Notes under the pieces: generated by a model
Told to the model about the DNA's origin: nothing
Seen by the model: the letters and a program-made list of their open reading frames with translations, nothing else
Databases searched by the model: none
In this document: in pieces, positions 8,593-16,170 of the stretch
Layout of the letters: every line of letters starts with the position of its first letter
How positions within the stretch are numbered: position 1 is the stretch's first letter
Assembly: GCA_028714955.1 (NCBI GenBank)
Contig: JAQTLK010000001.1
Span: 1-64,000, forward strand
Direction: 5' to 3'
Length of the DNA: 64,000 nucleotides
Origin: Sulfuricella sp.
Lineage (GTDB): Bacteria > Pseudomonadota > Gammaproteobacteria > Burkholderiales > Sulfuricellaceae
Position numbers and translations under genes: made by a program

Positions 8593-9020
8593 TACCAGCT
8601 TGTCAGGTCCTTGTTCTCCCCTTCTCCGCCTTCCTTGTTGTCGGCGCCAAGCGAGTAAACATCATAAGCACCGTGCTGGCCGGGGGATTCGTAATGGTAT
8701 TCGTTGCCCCACGGGTCCTTGGGCACCATCTTTTTCTTGAGGTAGGGGCCGTTCCAGCCGGAAATGCCGGGGGGTGCCTGCACCAGCGCCTGCAGGCCTT
8801 CCTGGGTGGTGGGGTAGCGCCCGGTTTCGAGCTTGAAAAGATCCAGCGAGGCGCCGAATTCCTCGATCTGCAACTTGGCGGAATCCGATTTTGCCCCGCC
8901 GAGGTAGCTGATGACCTTGGGGCCGGCCAGACTGGCCAGCAGGCCCAGGATGACCAGCACCACCAGCAGTTCGATCAGGGTGAAGCCGTGTTGCCGCTTG
9001 CCCGGTTGTTTTCTTTCCAT
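8592..9020 (-). CDS. gspG: Type II secretion major pseudopilin GspG
   Basis: The 142-residue major shaft subunit shows the strong class-3 signal GFTLIELLVVLVILGLLASL after a short basic leader (MERKQPGKRQH). It also shows the GspG hallmarks RYPTTQEGLQALV, GWNGPYLKKK, PKDPWGNEYHYESPG and the C-terminal calcium-site region. The start at 9020 has GGAGAA 8 bases upstream (9028-9033). An upstream in-frame start at 9077 would add 19 residues and overlap the repeat zone, so it is rejected. Confidence 0.95.
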   Translation of the reverse strand: MERKQPGKRQHGFTLIELLVVLVILGLLASLAGPKVISYLGGAKSDSAKLQIEEFGASLDLFKLETGRYPTTQEGLQALVQAPPGISGWNGPYLKKKMVPKDPWGNEYHYESPGQHGAYDVYSLGADNKEGGEGENKDLTSW

Positions 9021-9080
9021 GGGTTTCTTCTCCAATAAATACAATAATGGCCTGATCGGGTATCTCTTCACCCACATACA

Positions 9081-9125
9081 GCGATGTAGCCCGGACGCAG
9101 CGCAGCGGAATCCGGGCTACATCGC
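9081..9125. repeat. GTAGCCCGGA-type palindromic repeat between gspF and gspG
   Basis: Two perfect 15-bp arms (9081-9095 and 9111-9125) enclose a 15-base GC-rich loop. The right arm contains the TAG stop codon of gspF (9119-9117). A hairpin of this strength could attenuate or protect the transcript and raise GspG yield over the upstream genes. It looks like a widespread REP-like element of proteobacteria. Confidence 0.85.
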
Positions 9126-10334
9126 CAGATCGTTCACGCTCAGTATCGCCACCAGCACCGACATGATGATGCCGCCGATCACCAGGCCGAGGCCCAGGAT
9201 CAGCACCGGCTCCATGAGGGCGAGCATGCGCTTGACGGCGTTCTGCACTTCGCGGTCGTAGACGTCGGCGATGCGGATGAGCATTTCCTGCAATTTTCCG
9301 GTTTCCTCTCCCACCATCACCATGTGCACCGCCAGCTTGGGAAACAGGCCGGTTTCCATGAGCGGCTTGCCCAGCCCCTGCCCTTCCTTGAGCTGGGTGG
9401 CAACCGTACCCAAGGCTTCTGACATCACGGTGTTGCCCAGGGTTTCCTTGGCGATGGAAAGGGCGGTCAGCAGCGTCACGCCGTTGCCGACCAGGGTGCC
9501 GAGGGTGCGGGCAAAGCGCGTGACTTCGAGTTTCGCCACCAGGTCGCCCACCAGGGGCAGGGCGAGAAAGCGCTTGTCCCATTTGTAGCGGGTTTCCGCC
9601 TGTTGCATCTGACGCGAAAACCAGGAATAAATTCCGATTGCGCCCAGAATCATGGCCCACCAGTAGTGCTGCACCGTGTCGCCGGCGGCGATGACGATCT
9701 GCGTGGGCAGGGGCAGCGCCTTGCCGGATTCTTCGAACATCTGGGTGAATTGCGGCACCACCCATACCAGCAGGATCACCACCGAGAGCACGGCCACGCC
9801 GACCAGGATCGTGGGGTAGATGAGGGCCGACTTGACCGTTTCCTTGAGTTCCTTCGAGCGCTCCATGAATTCGCTGAGGCGCTGCAGCACCACGTCGAGG
9901 GCGCCGCCCGCCTCGCCGGCGCGGATCATGTTGAGGTAGAAACGCGAAAACACGCCGCTCTGGGCCTCCATCGCCGCCGAGAGCGCCGCGCCGCCGCGCA
10001 CGTCCTCGCGCACCTGGGTGAGCAATTGCAGCACTTGCGGGTTGGCGGACATGCCGATCAGGATGCCCAGCGAGCGGTCCAGCGGCAGGCCGGCACGCAG
10101 CAATGTGGCGATTTCCTGGGTGAAGACGGCGATGTCCGCCTGGGAAATCCGGTTTTTGCGGAACAGGCTTTTCGTGGCGCCGCCGCCGCTGCTGGCGGTC
10201 GCCTCCTCGACACGGATCGGGATCAGCCCCATTTCCTGGAGACGCGCTACCATGGCGGACTGGCTGAGTCCTTCCATTTCCCCTTCCTGAGCTTCTCCGG
10301 TCGGCGCTACCGCCTTGTAGCGATACAGCGGCAT
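9117..10334 (-). CDS. gspF: Type II secretion inner-membrane platform protein GspF
   Basis: The 405-residue polytopic protein starts MPLYRYKAV, as GspF/PilC proteins do, and has two repeated T2SSF domains (about residues 70-190 and 270-395). These contain FTQEIATLLRAGLPLDRSL and FARTLGTLVGNGVTLLTAL, each followed by membrane helices. It forms the platform on which GspE acts. The start at 10334 lies two bases after the gspE stop with GGGAGGA upstream. The long upstream open frame is a shadow of gspE. Its stop codon lies within a palindromic repeat. Confidence 0.95.
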   Translation of the reverse strand: MPLYRYKAVAPTGEAQEGEMEGLSQSAMVARLQEMGLIPIRVEEATASSGGGATKSLFRKNRISQADIAVFTQEIATLLRAGLPLDRSLGILIGMSANPQVLQLLTQVREDVRGGAALSAAMEAQSGVFSRFYLNMIRAGEAGGALDVVLQRLSEFMERSKELKETVKSALIYPTILVGVAVLSVVILLVWVVPQFTQMFEESGKALPLPTQIVIAAGDTVQHYWWAMILGAIGIYSWFSRQMQQAETRYKWDKRFLALPLVGDLVAKLEVTRFARTLGTLVGNGVTLLTALSIAKETLGNTVMSEALGTVATQLKEGQGLGKPLMETGLFPKLAVHMVMVGEETGKLQEMLIRIADVYDREVQNAVKRMLALMEPVLILGLGLVIGGIIMSVLVAILSVNDLAM

Positions 10335-10336
10335 GG

Positions 10337-12076
10337 CTATTCCTCCCGCGTCACGCGCAGGACTTCCTCGATGGTGGTGACGCCCGCCACCGCCTTGGAG
10401 AGCCCGTTCTCGTACATGGTCTGCATGCCTTCGGCGATCGCCTGCTGGCGAATCTCGCCCGCCGTGACGTGGCGCATCACCAGGCTGCGAATGGCGTCCG
10501 ACATCACCAGCAGTTCCACGATGCTGAGCCGGCCCTTGTAGCCGGTGCCGCCGCACTGCTCGCAGCCGATGGGGCGATAGAGCATGACTGGCTCGGCGCT
10601 GGTGTAGCGCCTGAGCTGCATTTCCTCCACCACCTCGGGCAATGCCGGGTAAGCCTCGCGGCAATGCCTGCACAGGGTGCGCACCAGGCGCTGGGCCAGG
10701 ATGCCGTTCACGGTGGAGGTCAGCAGGTAGTCGTCCATGCCCATGTCGAGCAGGCGGTTGATGGTGCTCGCGGCGTCGTTGGTGTGCAGGGTGGACAGCA
10801 CCATGTGGCCGGTGAGCGCGGATTGCACGGCGATCTGCGCCGTTTCAAGGTCGCGGATTTCGCCGATCATGATGACGTCGGGGTCCTGGCGCACGATGGA
10901 GCGCAAGGCGTTGGCAAAGGTCAGGCCGATCTGGGGCTTGACCTGGATCTGGTTGATGCCCTCCATCTGGTATTCCACCGGGTCTTCCACGGTGAGAATC
11001 TTGAGGTCGGGGTTGTTGAGCCTGTCGAGAGCGGTATAGAGCGTGGTGGTCTTGCCGCTGCCGGTGGGGCCGGTGACCAGCAGGATGCCGTGGGGCTGCA
11101 TCAGCACGTCCATGAAGCGTTCGAGCACGTCCGCATCGAAGCCCAGGGTCTCGAAATCCAGCGCCGTGCCGCTCTTGTCGAGAATCCGCATCACCACGCT
11201 CTCGCCGTGCATGGTGGGTACGGTGGAGACGCGCAGGTCGATTTCCTTGCCCTGGATGCGCAGCTTGATGCGTCCGTCCTGGGGCAGGCGGCGCTCGGCG
11301 ATGTCGAGGCTGGCCATGATCTTGATGCGCGAAATGACCGCGGCGGAGAAGCGGCGCGGCGGGGATTCCACCTCGTGCATCACGCCGTCCACCCGGTAGC
11401 GCACGATGAGCCTGTTTTCGAACGGCTCGATGTGGATGTCGGAAGCGCGCGCTTCCAGGGCATGGCTGATAATCAGGCTGACCAGGCGGATGATGGGCGC
11501 TTCGGAGGCGAGATCCTTGAGTTGCTGCAAGTCCTCGTTGCCGCCTTCTTCCTCGCGCGTTTCGACTTCGCCCACGATCTGGTCCATGGAGGATTTGCCG
11601 CTGCCGTACAGGCGCTCGAACGCGGCATCCAGCTCCGACGGCACCGCCAGGCGGGCGCTGACCTCGCGATGCGTGACCAGGCGGAAGGCGTTGATGACAT
11701 ATTCGTCAAGCGGGTCGGCCATCGCCAGCACCACCTGCCCGGCGTCCTCGCGCAGCGGCAAGGCTTTCGATTCCTTGAGGAACCTGACCGGGACGCGCTC
11801 TTCCAGTATGGGCAGTTCGGGGTAGTCGGTCGCCGCTATTAGCGGCAAGCCGAGCTGCGAAGAAAGCGCTTCCATCATGTCGCGCTCGGCCACCATGCCG
11901 GCCTTGACCAGGATGGCGCCGATGCGCTCGCCCCCGTCCGCCTGCTGAAGGCGCAAGGCGCGCTCGAGACTGGCGGGGTCCAGCTTGCCGCGTTCGATCA
12001 GGATTTCTCCCAGACGTTTGCTCAATTCCGTGGCTTTCCGCATGCAAATAAACCCAAATTCCTCGGTTCGAATCAT
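10337..12076 (-). CDS. gspE: Type II secretion ATPase GspE
   Basis: The 579-residue cytoplasmic hexameric ATPase powers pseudopilus assembly. The N-terminal MshEN-like domain (GEILIERGKLDPASLERAL) is followed by the catalytic domain, with Walker A GPTGSGKTTT near residue 336, the Asp box (IEPFENRLIVRYRVDG), Walker B and the HTND/His box. A zinc-binding tetracysteine (CRHC ~467, CEQC ~503) is present. It is the first T2SS gene. The start is ambiguous: ATG at 12076 or 12043 (MRKATELSK), neither with a clear ribosome binding site; the second would give 568 residues, close to the family norm. Confidence 0.95.
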   Translation of the reverse strand: MIRTEEFGFICMRKATELSKRLGEILIERGKLDPASLERALRLQQADGGERIGAILVKAGMVAERDMMEALSSQLGLPLIAATDYPELPILEERVPVRFLKESKALPLREDAGQVVLAMADPLDEYVINAFRLVTHREVSARLAVPSELDAAFERLYGSGKSSMDQIVGEVETREEEGGNEDLQQLKDLASEAPIIRLVSLIISHALEARASDIHIEPFENRLIVRYRVDGVMHEVESPPRRFSAAVISRIKIMASLDIAERRLPQDGRIKLRIQGKEIDLRVSTVPTMHGESVVMRILDKSGTALDFETLGFDADVLERFMDVLMQPHGILLVTGPTGSGKTTTLYTALDRLNNPDLKILTVEDPVEYQMEGINQIQVKPQIGLTFANALRSIVRQDPDVIMIGEIRDLETAQIAVQSALTGHMVLSTLHTNDAASTINRLLDMGMDDYLLTSTVNGILAQRLVRTLCRHCREAYPALPEVVEEMQLRRYTSAEPVMLYRPIGCEQCGGTGYKGRLSIVELLVMSDAIRSLVMRHVTAGEIRQQAIAEGMQTMYENGLSKAVAGVTTIEEVLRVTREE

Positions 12077-12106
12077 TCCGAACGGTGTCCATACCGATGC
12101 AGCGTT

Positions 12107-12184
12107 CCCTCACCCCTACCCCTTCCGTGGGGAGAGGGTTTCTCGCCCTTCCCCCCTTTGGGAGAAGGGCAGGGATGAGGGCGC
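12107..12184. repeat. CCCTCACCCC/CCCTCTCCC-type repeat cluster upstream of gspE
   Basis: Two adjacent palindromic modules of the CCCTCACCCC ... GGGAGAGGG and CCCTTCCCCCC ... GGGAGAAGGG type lie between rfbD and gspE. The region separates the rhamnose genes from the T2SS operon and probably ends or attenuates the upstream transcript. No open reading frame is convincing here. Confidence 0.75.
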
Positions 12185-12260
12185 AGCGGTTCCAATGGCC
12201 AATCCAACCAAAGCCTTGGATTCTAACACAACTGGATTTTCCACCATGCGCGAGCGCGGG

Positions 12261-13145
12261 TTACATTTCGTCCATGCACAGGCCAAGCCCGCTTTGCCAA
12301 GCCGGCAGCGCCACGCCGAAAGCACGCTGCAATTTGTCGTTCGCCATGACAGAGTATTGCGGGCGCGGGGCGGGCAAGGGGTAGGCGCTGGTCGGAATCG
12401 GTACCAGCCTGGGCCCAACGGCACCCGTGTTCCGGACCCGGCTTGCCAGTATCGCGGCGGCAAAGCCGTGCCAGGAAGTCTGGCCGGCGGCGGTGAGGTG
12501 GTAGAGGCCCGATCCGCCCTCACCCCAGCCCTCTCCCGGGGGGAGAGGGCGTTTGGCGAGGATGATCGCCGTCGCCTCGGCGATCATGCGGCTCCAGGTG
12601 GGGGCGCCGGTCTGGTCGTCGACGATCTTCAGTTCGTCCCGCTCCTTCGCCAGGCGCAGGATGGTGAGCAGAAAATTCCTGCCGCGCGCGCCATAGACCC
12701 AACTGGTGCGCAGGATGAGATGGGAGATGCCCGCCGCCTGAATCGCCTGTTCGCCGGCCAGCTTGGTGCGGCCATAGACGTTGAGGGGGTTGGGCACGTC
12801 GTCCTCGGTATAGGGCGAGGTCTTGCTGCCGTCGAACACGTAATCGGTGGAATAGTGGATCATTGCGGCGCCCAGCCGTTTGGCTTCTTCGGCCATCACG
12901 CCGGGGGCGATGCCATTGACCGCCATGGCCAGTTCCGGCTCGCTTTCGGCCTTGTCCACGGCGGTGTAGGCGGCGGGGTTGACGATCAAGGCGGGTTTGA
13001 CTTCGCGGATCAGCGCCCGGATGGCGTCGGGGTTGGCCAGATCCAGCGCCTGCCGGTCCACCGCGACGACTTCGCCCAGCGGCGCCAGGGTGCGCTGCAG
13101 CTCCCAGCCGACCTGGCCGTTTTTGCCGGTGAGGAGGATTTTCAT
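12261..13145 (-). CDS. rfbD: dTDP-4-dehydrorhamnose reductase RfbD/RmlD
   Basis: This 294-residue NADPH-dependent enzyme makes dTDP-L-rhamnose in the last step of the pathway. It has the Rossmann motif GKNGQVGWEL at the N-terminus, the STDYVFDG block, and the YxxxK active site in NVYGRTKLAGE. The start at 13145 (MKILLTG) has GAGG seven bases upstream. About 12 residues near 199-210 (RPLPPGEGWGEG), just before GLYHLTAAGQTSWHGFA, are encoded by a palindromic repeat and are not part of the usual RmlD sequence. They sit between a helix and the conserved GLYHL strand, so the enzyme may still fold. Confidence 0.93.
   Translation of the reverse strand: MKILLTGKNGQVGWELQRTLAPLGEVVAVDRQALDLANPDAIRALIREVKPALIVNPAAYTAVDKAESEPELAMAVNGIAPGVMAEEAKRLGAAMIHYSTDYVFDGSKTSPYTEDDVPNPLNVYGRTKLAGEQAIQAAGISHLILRTSWVYGARGRNFLLTILRLAKERDELKIVDDQTGAPTWSRMIAEATAIILAKRPLPPGEGWGEGGSGLYHLTAAGQTSWHGFAAAILASRVRNTGAVGPRLVPIPTSAYPLPAPRPQYSVMANDKLQRAFGVALPAWQSGLGLCMDEM
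12517..12551. repeat. CCCTCTCCC-type palindrome inside rfbD coding sequence
   Basis: The sequence contains CCCTCTCCC and GGGAGAGGG arms with the same CCCTCACCCCAGCC flank as the intergenic elements of this window. It lies in frame inside rfbD and encodes RPLPPGEGWGEG, with no stop codon introduced. Confidence 0.85.
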
Positions 13146-13197
13146 GCCCAGCCTCGCCGCTCGATTTCGGCGCACATCAGGATTTTTGGTTCCACTG

Positions 13198-13773
13198 TCA
13201 GCCGCATGCTTTTCGCGCCTTTTCCATGTCGTCAAAAACTTCCGCGGCAGAAAAAGCCACCCCCTGGCGATCTTTCACCGAGAGCAGCGGCTCCCCTGCC
13301 ATCGGCCAGGCGATGCCCAGATCGGGGTCGTTCCAGAGAATGCAGCGCTCGTGCTCGGGCGCCCAGTAGTCGGTGGTCTTGTAAAGGAATTCGGCGTATT
13401 CGGACAAGACCAGAAAACCGTGGGCAAATCCGGGAGGAACCCAGGCCATGCGCTTGTTTTCCGCCGACAGCCTGAACCCCGCCCATTTTCCGTAGGTGGG
13501 CGAACGCTTGCGGATATCCACCGCCACGTCGAACACTTCGCCCGCCACCACGCGCACCAGCTTGCCCTGCGGTTGTTTGACCTGGTAATGCAGGCCGCGC
13601 AGGACGTTTCTGGCCGAGCGGGAGTGGTTGTCCTGGACGAATCCGGTGGTTACGCCGGCGAGTTCGGCGAATTTCCGCGCATTGTAGCTTTCGAAGAAAA
13701 AGCCGCGCTCGTCGCCAAAAACCCTGGGCTCGATGAGCAGGACGTCGGGGATGGCGGTAGCGATGACTTTCAT
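13198..13773 (-). CDS. rfbC: dTDP-4-dehydrorhamnose 3,5-epimerase RfbC/RmlC
   Basis: The 191-residue cupin enzyme epimerises C3 and C5 of the 4-keto sugar nucleotide, the third rhamnose step. It shows the family blocks FGDERGFFFESYN, FVQDNHSRSARNVLRGLHYQ (catalytic His), GEVFDVAVDIRKRSPTYGKW and VPPGFAHGFLVLSEYAEFLYKTTDYW. The start at 13773 overlaps the rfbA stop by one base (TGATG) and has AGAGG upstream. The frame stays open into rfbA, but that extension is a shadow. Confidence 0.95.
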   Translation of the reverse strand: MKVIATAIPDVLLIEPRVFGDERGFFFESYNARKFAELAGVTTGFVQDNHSRSARNVLRGLHYQVKQPQGKLVRVVAGEVFDVAVDIRKRSPTYGKWAGFRLSAENKRMAWVPPGFAHGFLVLSEYAEFLYKTTDYWAPEHERCILWNDPDLGIAWPMAGEPLLSVKDRQGVAFSAAEVFDDMEKARKACG

Positions 13774-14705
13774 CAATAGACCTCTTCTCGTAACACGTTC
13801 AGCAGATATTGGCCATAGCCGTTCTTCGCCAGGGGCGCAGCAAGGGCTTCGAGTTGCTGCGCGGATACATAGCCCATGCGGTAGGCGATTTCCTCGGGGC
13901 AGGCGATTTTCAGGCCCTGCCGCTTCTCGATGGTTTCGATGAACAGCGAGGCTTCGAGCAGGGATTCGTGCGTGCCGGTATCGAGCCAGGCCATGCCGCG
14001 CCCCATCACCACCACGTCGAGCTTGCCGTTTGCCAGATAGGCCCTGTTGACGTCGGTGATTTCCAGTTCGCCGCGCGGCGAGGGCTGCATGTTGCGCGCG
14101 ATTTCCACTACCTGGTTGTCGTAGAAATACAGGCCGGTGACGGCGTAGCGCGATTTCGGCCGGGCCGGTTTTTCCTCGATGCTGATGGCGTTGCGCCGCG
14201 CATCGAATTCCACCACGCCGTAGCGCTCGGGGTCGTGCACCGGGTAGGCGAAGACGCTCGCGCCCTGCGTTTTTTTTGCCGCCGCCCGGAGGTCTTCCGA
14301 CAGCTCGTGGCCGTAAAAGATATTGTCGCCCAGCACCAGCGCGCAAGTGTCGTTGCCGATAAAGTCCGCGCCGATGATGAAGGCCTGGGCGATGCCCTCC
14401 GGCTCGGGCTGCACGGCGTAGGAAATGTTCAGCCCCCAGCGCGACCCGTCGCCCAGCAACTGCTCAAAGCGCGGCGTGTCCTGCGGGGTGGAGATCACCA
14501 GGATGTCACGTATCCCCGCCAGCATCAGCGTGGACAGGGGATAGTAGATCATCGGCTTGTCATACACCGGCAACAACTGCTTGGAAACCGCCAGCGTCAC
14601 CGGATGCAGGCGGGTGCCGGAACCGCCGGCGAGGATGATGCCTTTGGGGTGGTGAGCGGTAAGTGGTGAGCTGTGAGTGGTGAGCTGTGAGTGGTGAGCG
14701 GTCAT
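13773..14705 (-). CDS. rfbA: Glucose-1-phosphate thymidylyltransferase RfbA/RmlA with repeat-encoded N-terminus
   Basis: The 310-residue enzyme makes dTDP-glucose, the first rhamnose step. From residue 21 it is canonical: [17 protein letters not shown] (nucleotide loop), [28 protein letters not shown] and [13 protein letters not shown]. Residues 2-20 (Thr/His/Ser-rich) are translated from a tandem 7-bp array. The position where the family normally has its initiator Met is occupied by Pro20 (CCC), so the native start appears to have been lost. Translation now begins at an ATG overlapping the stop of the four-helix gene (ATGA), with GAGGG about 9 bases upstream. A functional enzyme is still likely, because the catalytic core is intact. 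Confidence 0.95.
   Translation of the reverse strand: MTAHHSQLTTHSSPLTAHHPKGIILAGGSGTRLHPVTLAVSKQLLPVYDKPMIYYPLSTLMLAGIRDILVISTPQDTPRFEQLLGDGSRWGLNISYAVQPEPEGIAQAFIIGADFIGNDTCALVLGDNIFYGHELSEDLRAAAKKTQGASVFAYPVHDPERYGVVEFDARRNAISIEEKPARPKSRYAVTGLYFYDNQVVEIARNMQPSPRGELEITDVNRAYLANGKLDVVVMGRGMAWLDTGTHESLLEASLFIETIEKRQGLKIACPEEIAYRMGYVSAQQLEALAAPLAKNGYGQYLLNVLREEVY
14652..14700. repeat. Heptanucleotide tandem array A (7 units, GTGAGNN)
   Basis: Plus-strand units are GTGAGCG, GTAAGTG, GTGAGCT, GTGAGTG, GTGAGCT, GTGAGTG, GTGAGCG: 49 bp with no gap. It encodes the N-terminal extension of RfbA on the minus strand. It borders the 3' end of the four-helix gene. Confidence 0.95.
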
Positions 14706-15094
14706 GTGTTGGCACCCTCTTTGATCTTCTTGTGTAATCCGGCAACGAGCTTGCTTACCTTTTCAATCAGGCCGGCAAGGTCGGTATGACCCTCCTTGAT
14801 GAGACCAAGTCTTTGTGCCAGTTGATATTGTGTATCCAGTTCGCTCAATGAACCCTTGGCAATGCTCAGGAAGTGTACAAACTCCCTCGCGCCATCCCGA
14901 GCTGCGCCCTCGGCAAGATTGCTGGGGACAGATACCGATGCCCGACGCATCTGCGAAACCAGCCCAAATTGTTCGCTTGCCGGGAAGGATGCCGTAATCC
15001 GATAAACCACCTCTACCAGGTCCATCGCGGATTTCCAGGCCTCAAGTCTGGTATGGGGTTTCCCGCTCACTGCTTGCCGATCACCGCTCACCAT
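14702..15094 (-). CDS. Four-helix bundle protein (S23 / 23S rRNA intervening-sequence family)
   Basis: The 130-residue product matches the S23 four-helix bundle family (also the fold of Avd of diversity-generating retroelements). It shows [19 protein letters not shown], a polar turn with [30 protein letters not shown], and [27 protein letters not shown]. The biochemical role is unknown. It interrupts the rhamnose operon between rfbB and rfbA. Its start lies inside the rfbB/array B junction (14-bp overlap with rfbB) and its stop overlaps the rfbA start. The first ~12 residues ([11 protein letters not shown]) are themselves partly encoded by array B. Confidence 0.88.
   Translation of the reverse strand: MVSGDRQAVSGKPHTRLEAWKSAMDLVEVVYRITASFPASEQFGLVSQMRRASVSVPSNLAEGAARDGAREFVHFLSIAKGSLSELDTQYQLAQRLGLIKEGHTDLAGLIEKVSKLVAGLHKKIKEGANT
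15064..15091. repeat. Heptanucleotide tandem array B (4 units, inverted)
   Basis: Plus-strand units are CGCTCAC, TGCTTGC (degenerate), CGATCAC, CGCTCAC. CGCTCAC is the exact reverse complement of GTGAGCG, the end unit of array A, so the two arrays bound the four-helix gene as inverted ends. It encodes the last residues of RfbB (GER) and the first of the four-helix protein. Confidence 0.9.
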
Positions 15095-16142
15095 AATTCC
15101 TTCCCACCCATTCGCGATAGGCGCCGCTAGTCACATTCTGAATCCACCCGGCATGTTCGAGGTACCAGCGCACCGTCTTGCGCATGCCGGTTTCGAAGGT
15201 TTCCGCCGGCCTCCAGCCCAGTTCGCGCTCGATCTTGCGCGCGTCGATGGCGTAGCGGCGGTCGTGGCCGGGGCGGTCTTTCACGAAAGTGAGGAGTGAG
15301 GCGTGAGGGGTGAGGAGTGAATCGGGCTGCAACTCGTCCAGAATGTTACACACGGTATGCACCACGTCGAGGTTGGTTTTCTCGTTCCAGCCGCCGATAT
15401 TGTAGGTTTCGCCCGGGCGGCCTTTTGCCAGCACTGCGCGGATCGCGGTGCAGTGGTCGCCGACATGGAGCCAGTCGCGGATATTCAATCCGTCGCCGTA
15501 AATCGGCAGGGGCTTGCCGTTCAGGGCATTGAGAATGATCAGCGGGATCAGCTTCTCGGGGAACTGGTAGGCGCCGTAATTGTTGGAGCAGTTGGTGGTC
15601 AGCGTCGGCAGCCCGTAAGTGTGATGGTAGGCTCGCACCAGGTGGTCGGAGGCCGCTTTCGATGCGGAATAAGGGCTGTTGGGCGCATACGGCGTGGTCT
15701 CGCTGAAGGGCGGGTCGTCCGGCCCCAGCGAGCCGTACACTTCGTCGGTGGAAACATGCAGGAAGCGGAATGCGGCTTTCTCCGCTTGCGGCAACTCCTG
15801 CCAGTAGGCTCGCGCTTCTTCGAGCAGGCGGAAAGTGCCGTTGATGTTGGTTTCGATGAAATCCGCCGGGCCGTGAATGGAGCGGTCCACGTGGCTCTCG
15901 GCGGCGAAATGCACGATGGCGCGCGGCTTGTGCTCGCGCAGCAGGCGGCCGACCAGCGCGCCGTCGCAGATGTCGCCGTGCACGAACACATGGCGCGGGT
16001 CGCCTTGCAGGGCGGCCAGGTTTTCCAGGTTGCCGGCGTAAGTCAGCTTGTCGAGATTGACGACCGGTGTTCTCTCGCTGGCAATCCAGTCGAGAATGAA
16101 GTTCGAGCCGATGAAGCCGGCGCCGCCTGTGACCAGGATCAT
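15081..16142 (-). CDS. rfbB: dTDP-glucose 4,6-dehydratase RfbB/RmlB
   Basis: This 353-residue NAD-dependent SDR enzyme catalyses the second rhamnose step. It has [10 protein letters not shown] at the N-terminus, the [10 protein letters not shown] block, the [12 protein letters not shown] active site (YxxxK) and [21 protein letters not shown]. The start at 16142 (MILVTGG) is preferred over a TTG five codons upstream. Two stretches are unusual: about residues 276-285 ([10 protein letters not shown]) just before [10 protein letters not shown] are encoded by a heptamer array, and the final GER is encoded by array B. The enzyme core is intact. Confidence 0.95.
   Translation of the reverse strand: MILVTGGAGFIGSNFILDWIASERTPVVNLDKLTYAGNLENLAALQGDPRHVFVHGDICDGALVGRLLREHKPRAIVHFAAESHVDRSIHGPADFIETNINGTFRLLEEARAYWQELPQAEKAAFRFLHVSTDEVYGSLGPDDPPFSETTPYAPNSPYSASKAASDHLVRAYHHTYGLPTLTTNCSNNYGAYQFPEKLIPLIILNALNGKPLPIYGDGLNIRDWLHVGDHCTAIRAVLAKGRPGETYNIGGWNEKTNLDVVHTVCNILDELQPDSLLTPHASLLTFVKDRPGHDRRYAIDARKIERELGWRPAETFETGMRKTVRWYLEHAGWIQNVTSGAYREWVGRNYGER
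15289..15323. repeat. Heptanucleotide tandem array C inside rfbB
   Basis: Plus-strand units are GTGAGGA, GTGAGGC, GTGAGGG, GTGAGGA and a degenerate GTGAATC. They lie in frame in rfbB and encode a [14 protein letters not shown] stretch. The unit length and GTGAG core match arrays A and B 200-600 bp away. Confidence 0.92.
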
Positions 16143-16170
16143 TGTTTTTTTCCGCAAAAATTACAGCCGG

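Noticed and set aside
13198..14346. Long frame suggesting an RfbA-RfbC fusion
   Set aside because: The part upstream of 13773 is out of frame with rfbA and lacks its motifs; RfbC has its own start with AGAGG and an overlap with the rfbA stop.
14652..15323. CRISPR array
   Set aside because: The units are 7 bp with no spacers and no cas genes; it is a microsatellite-type tandem repeat.
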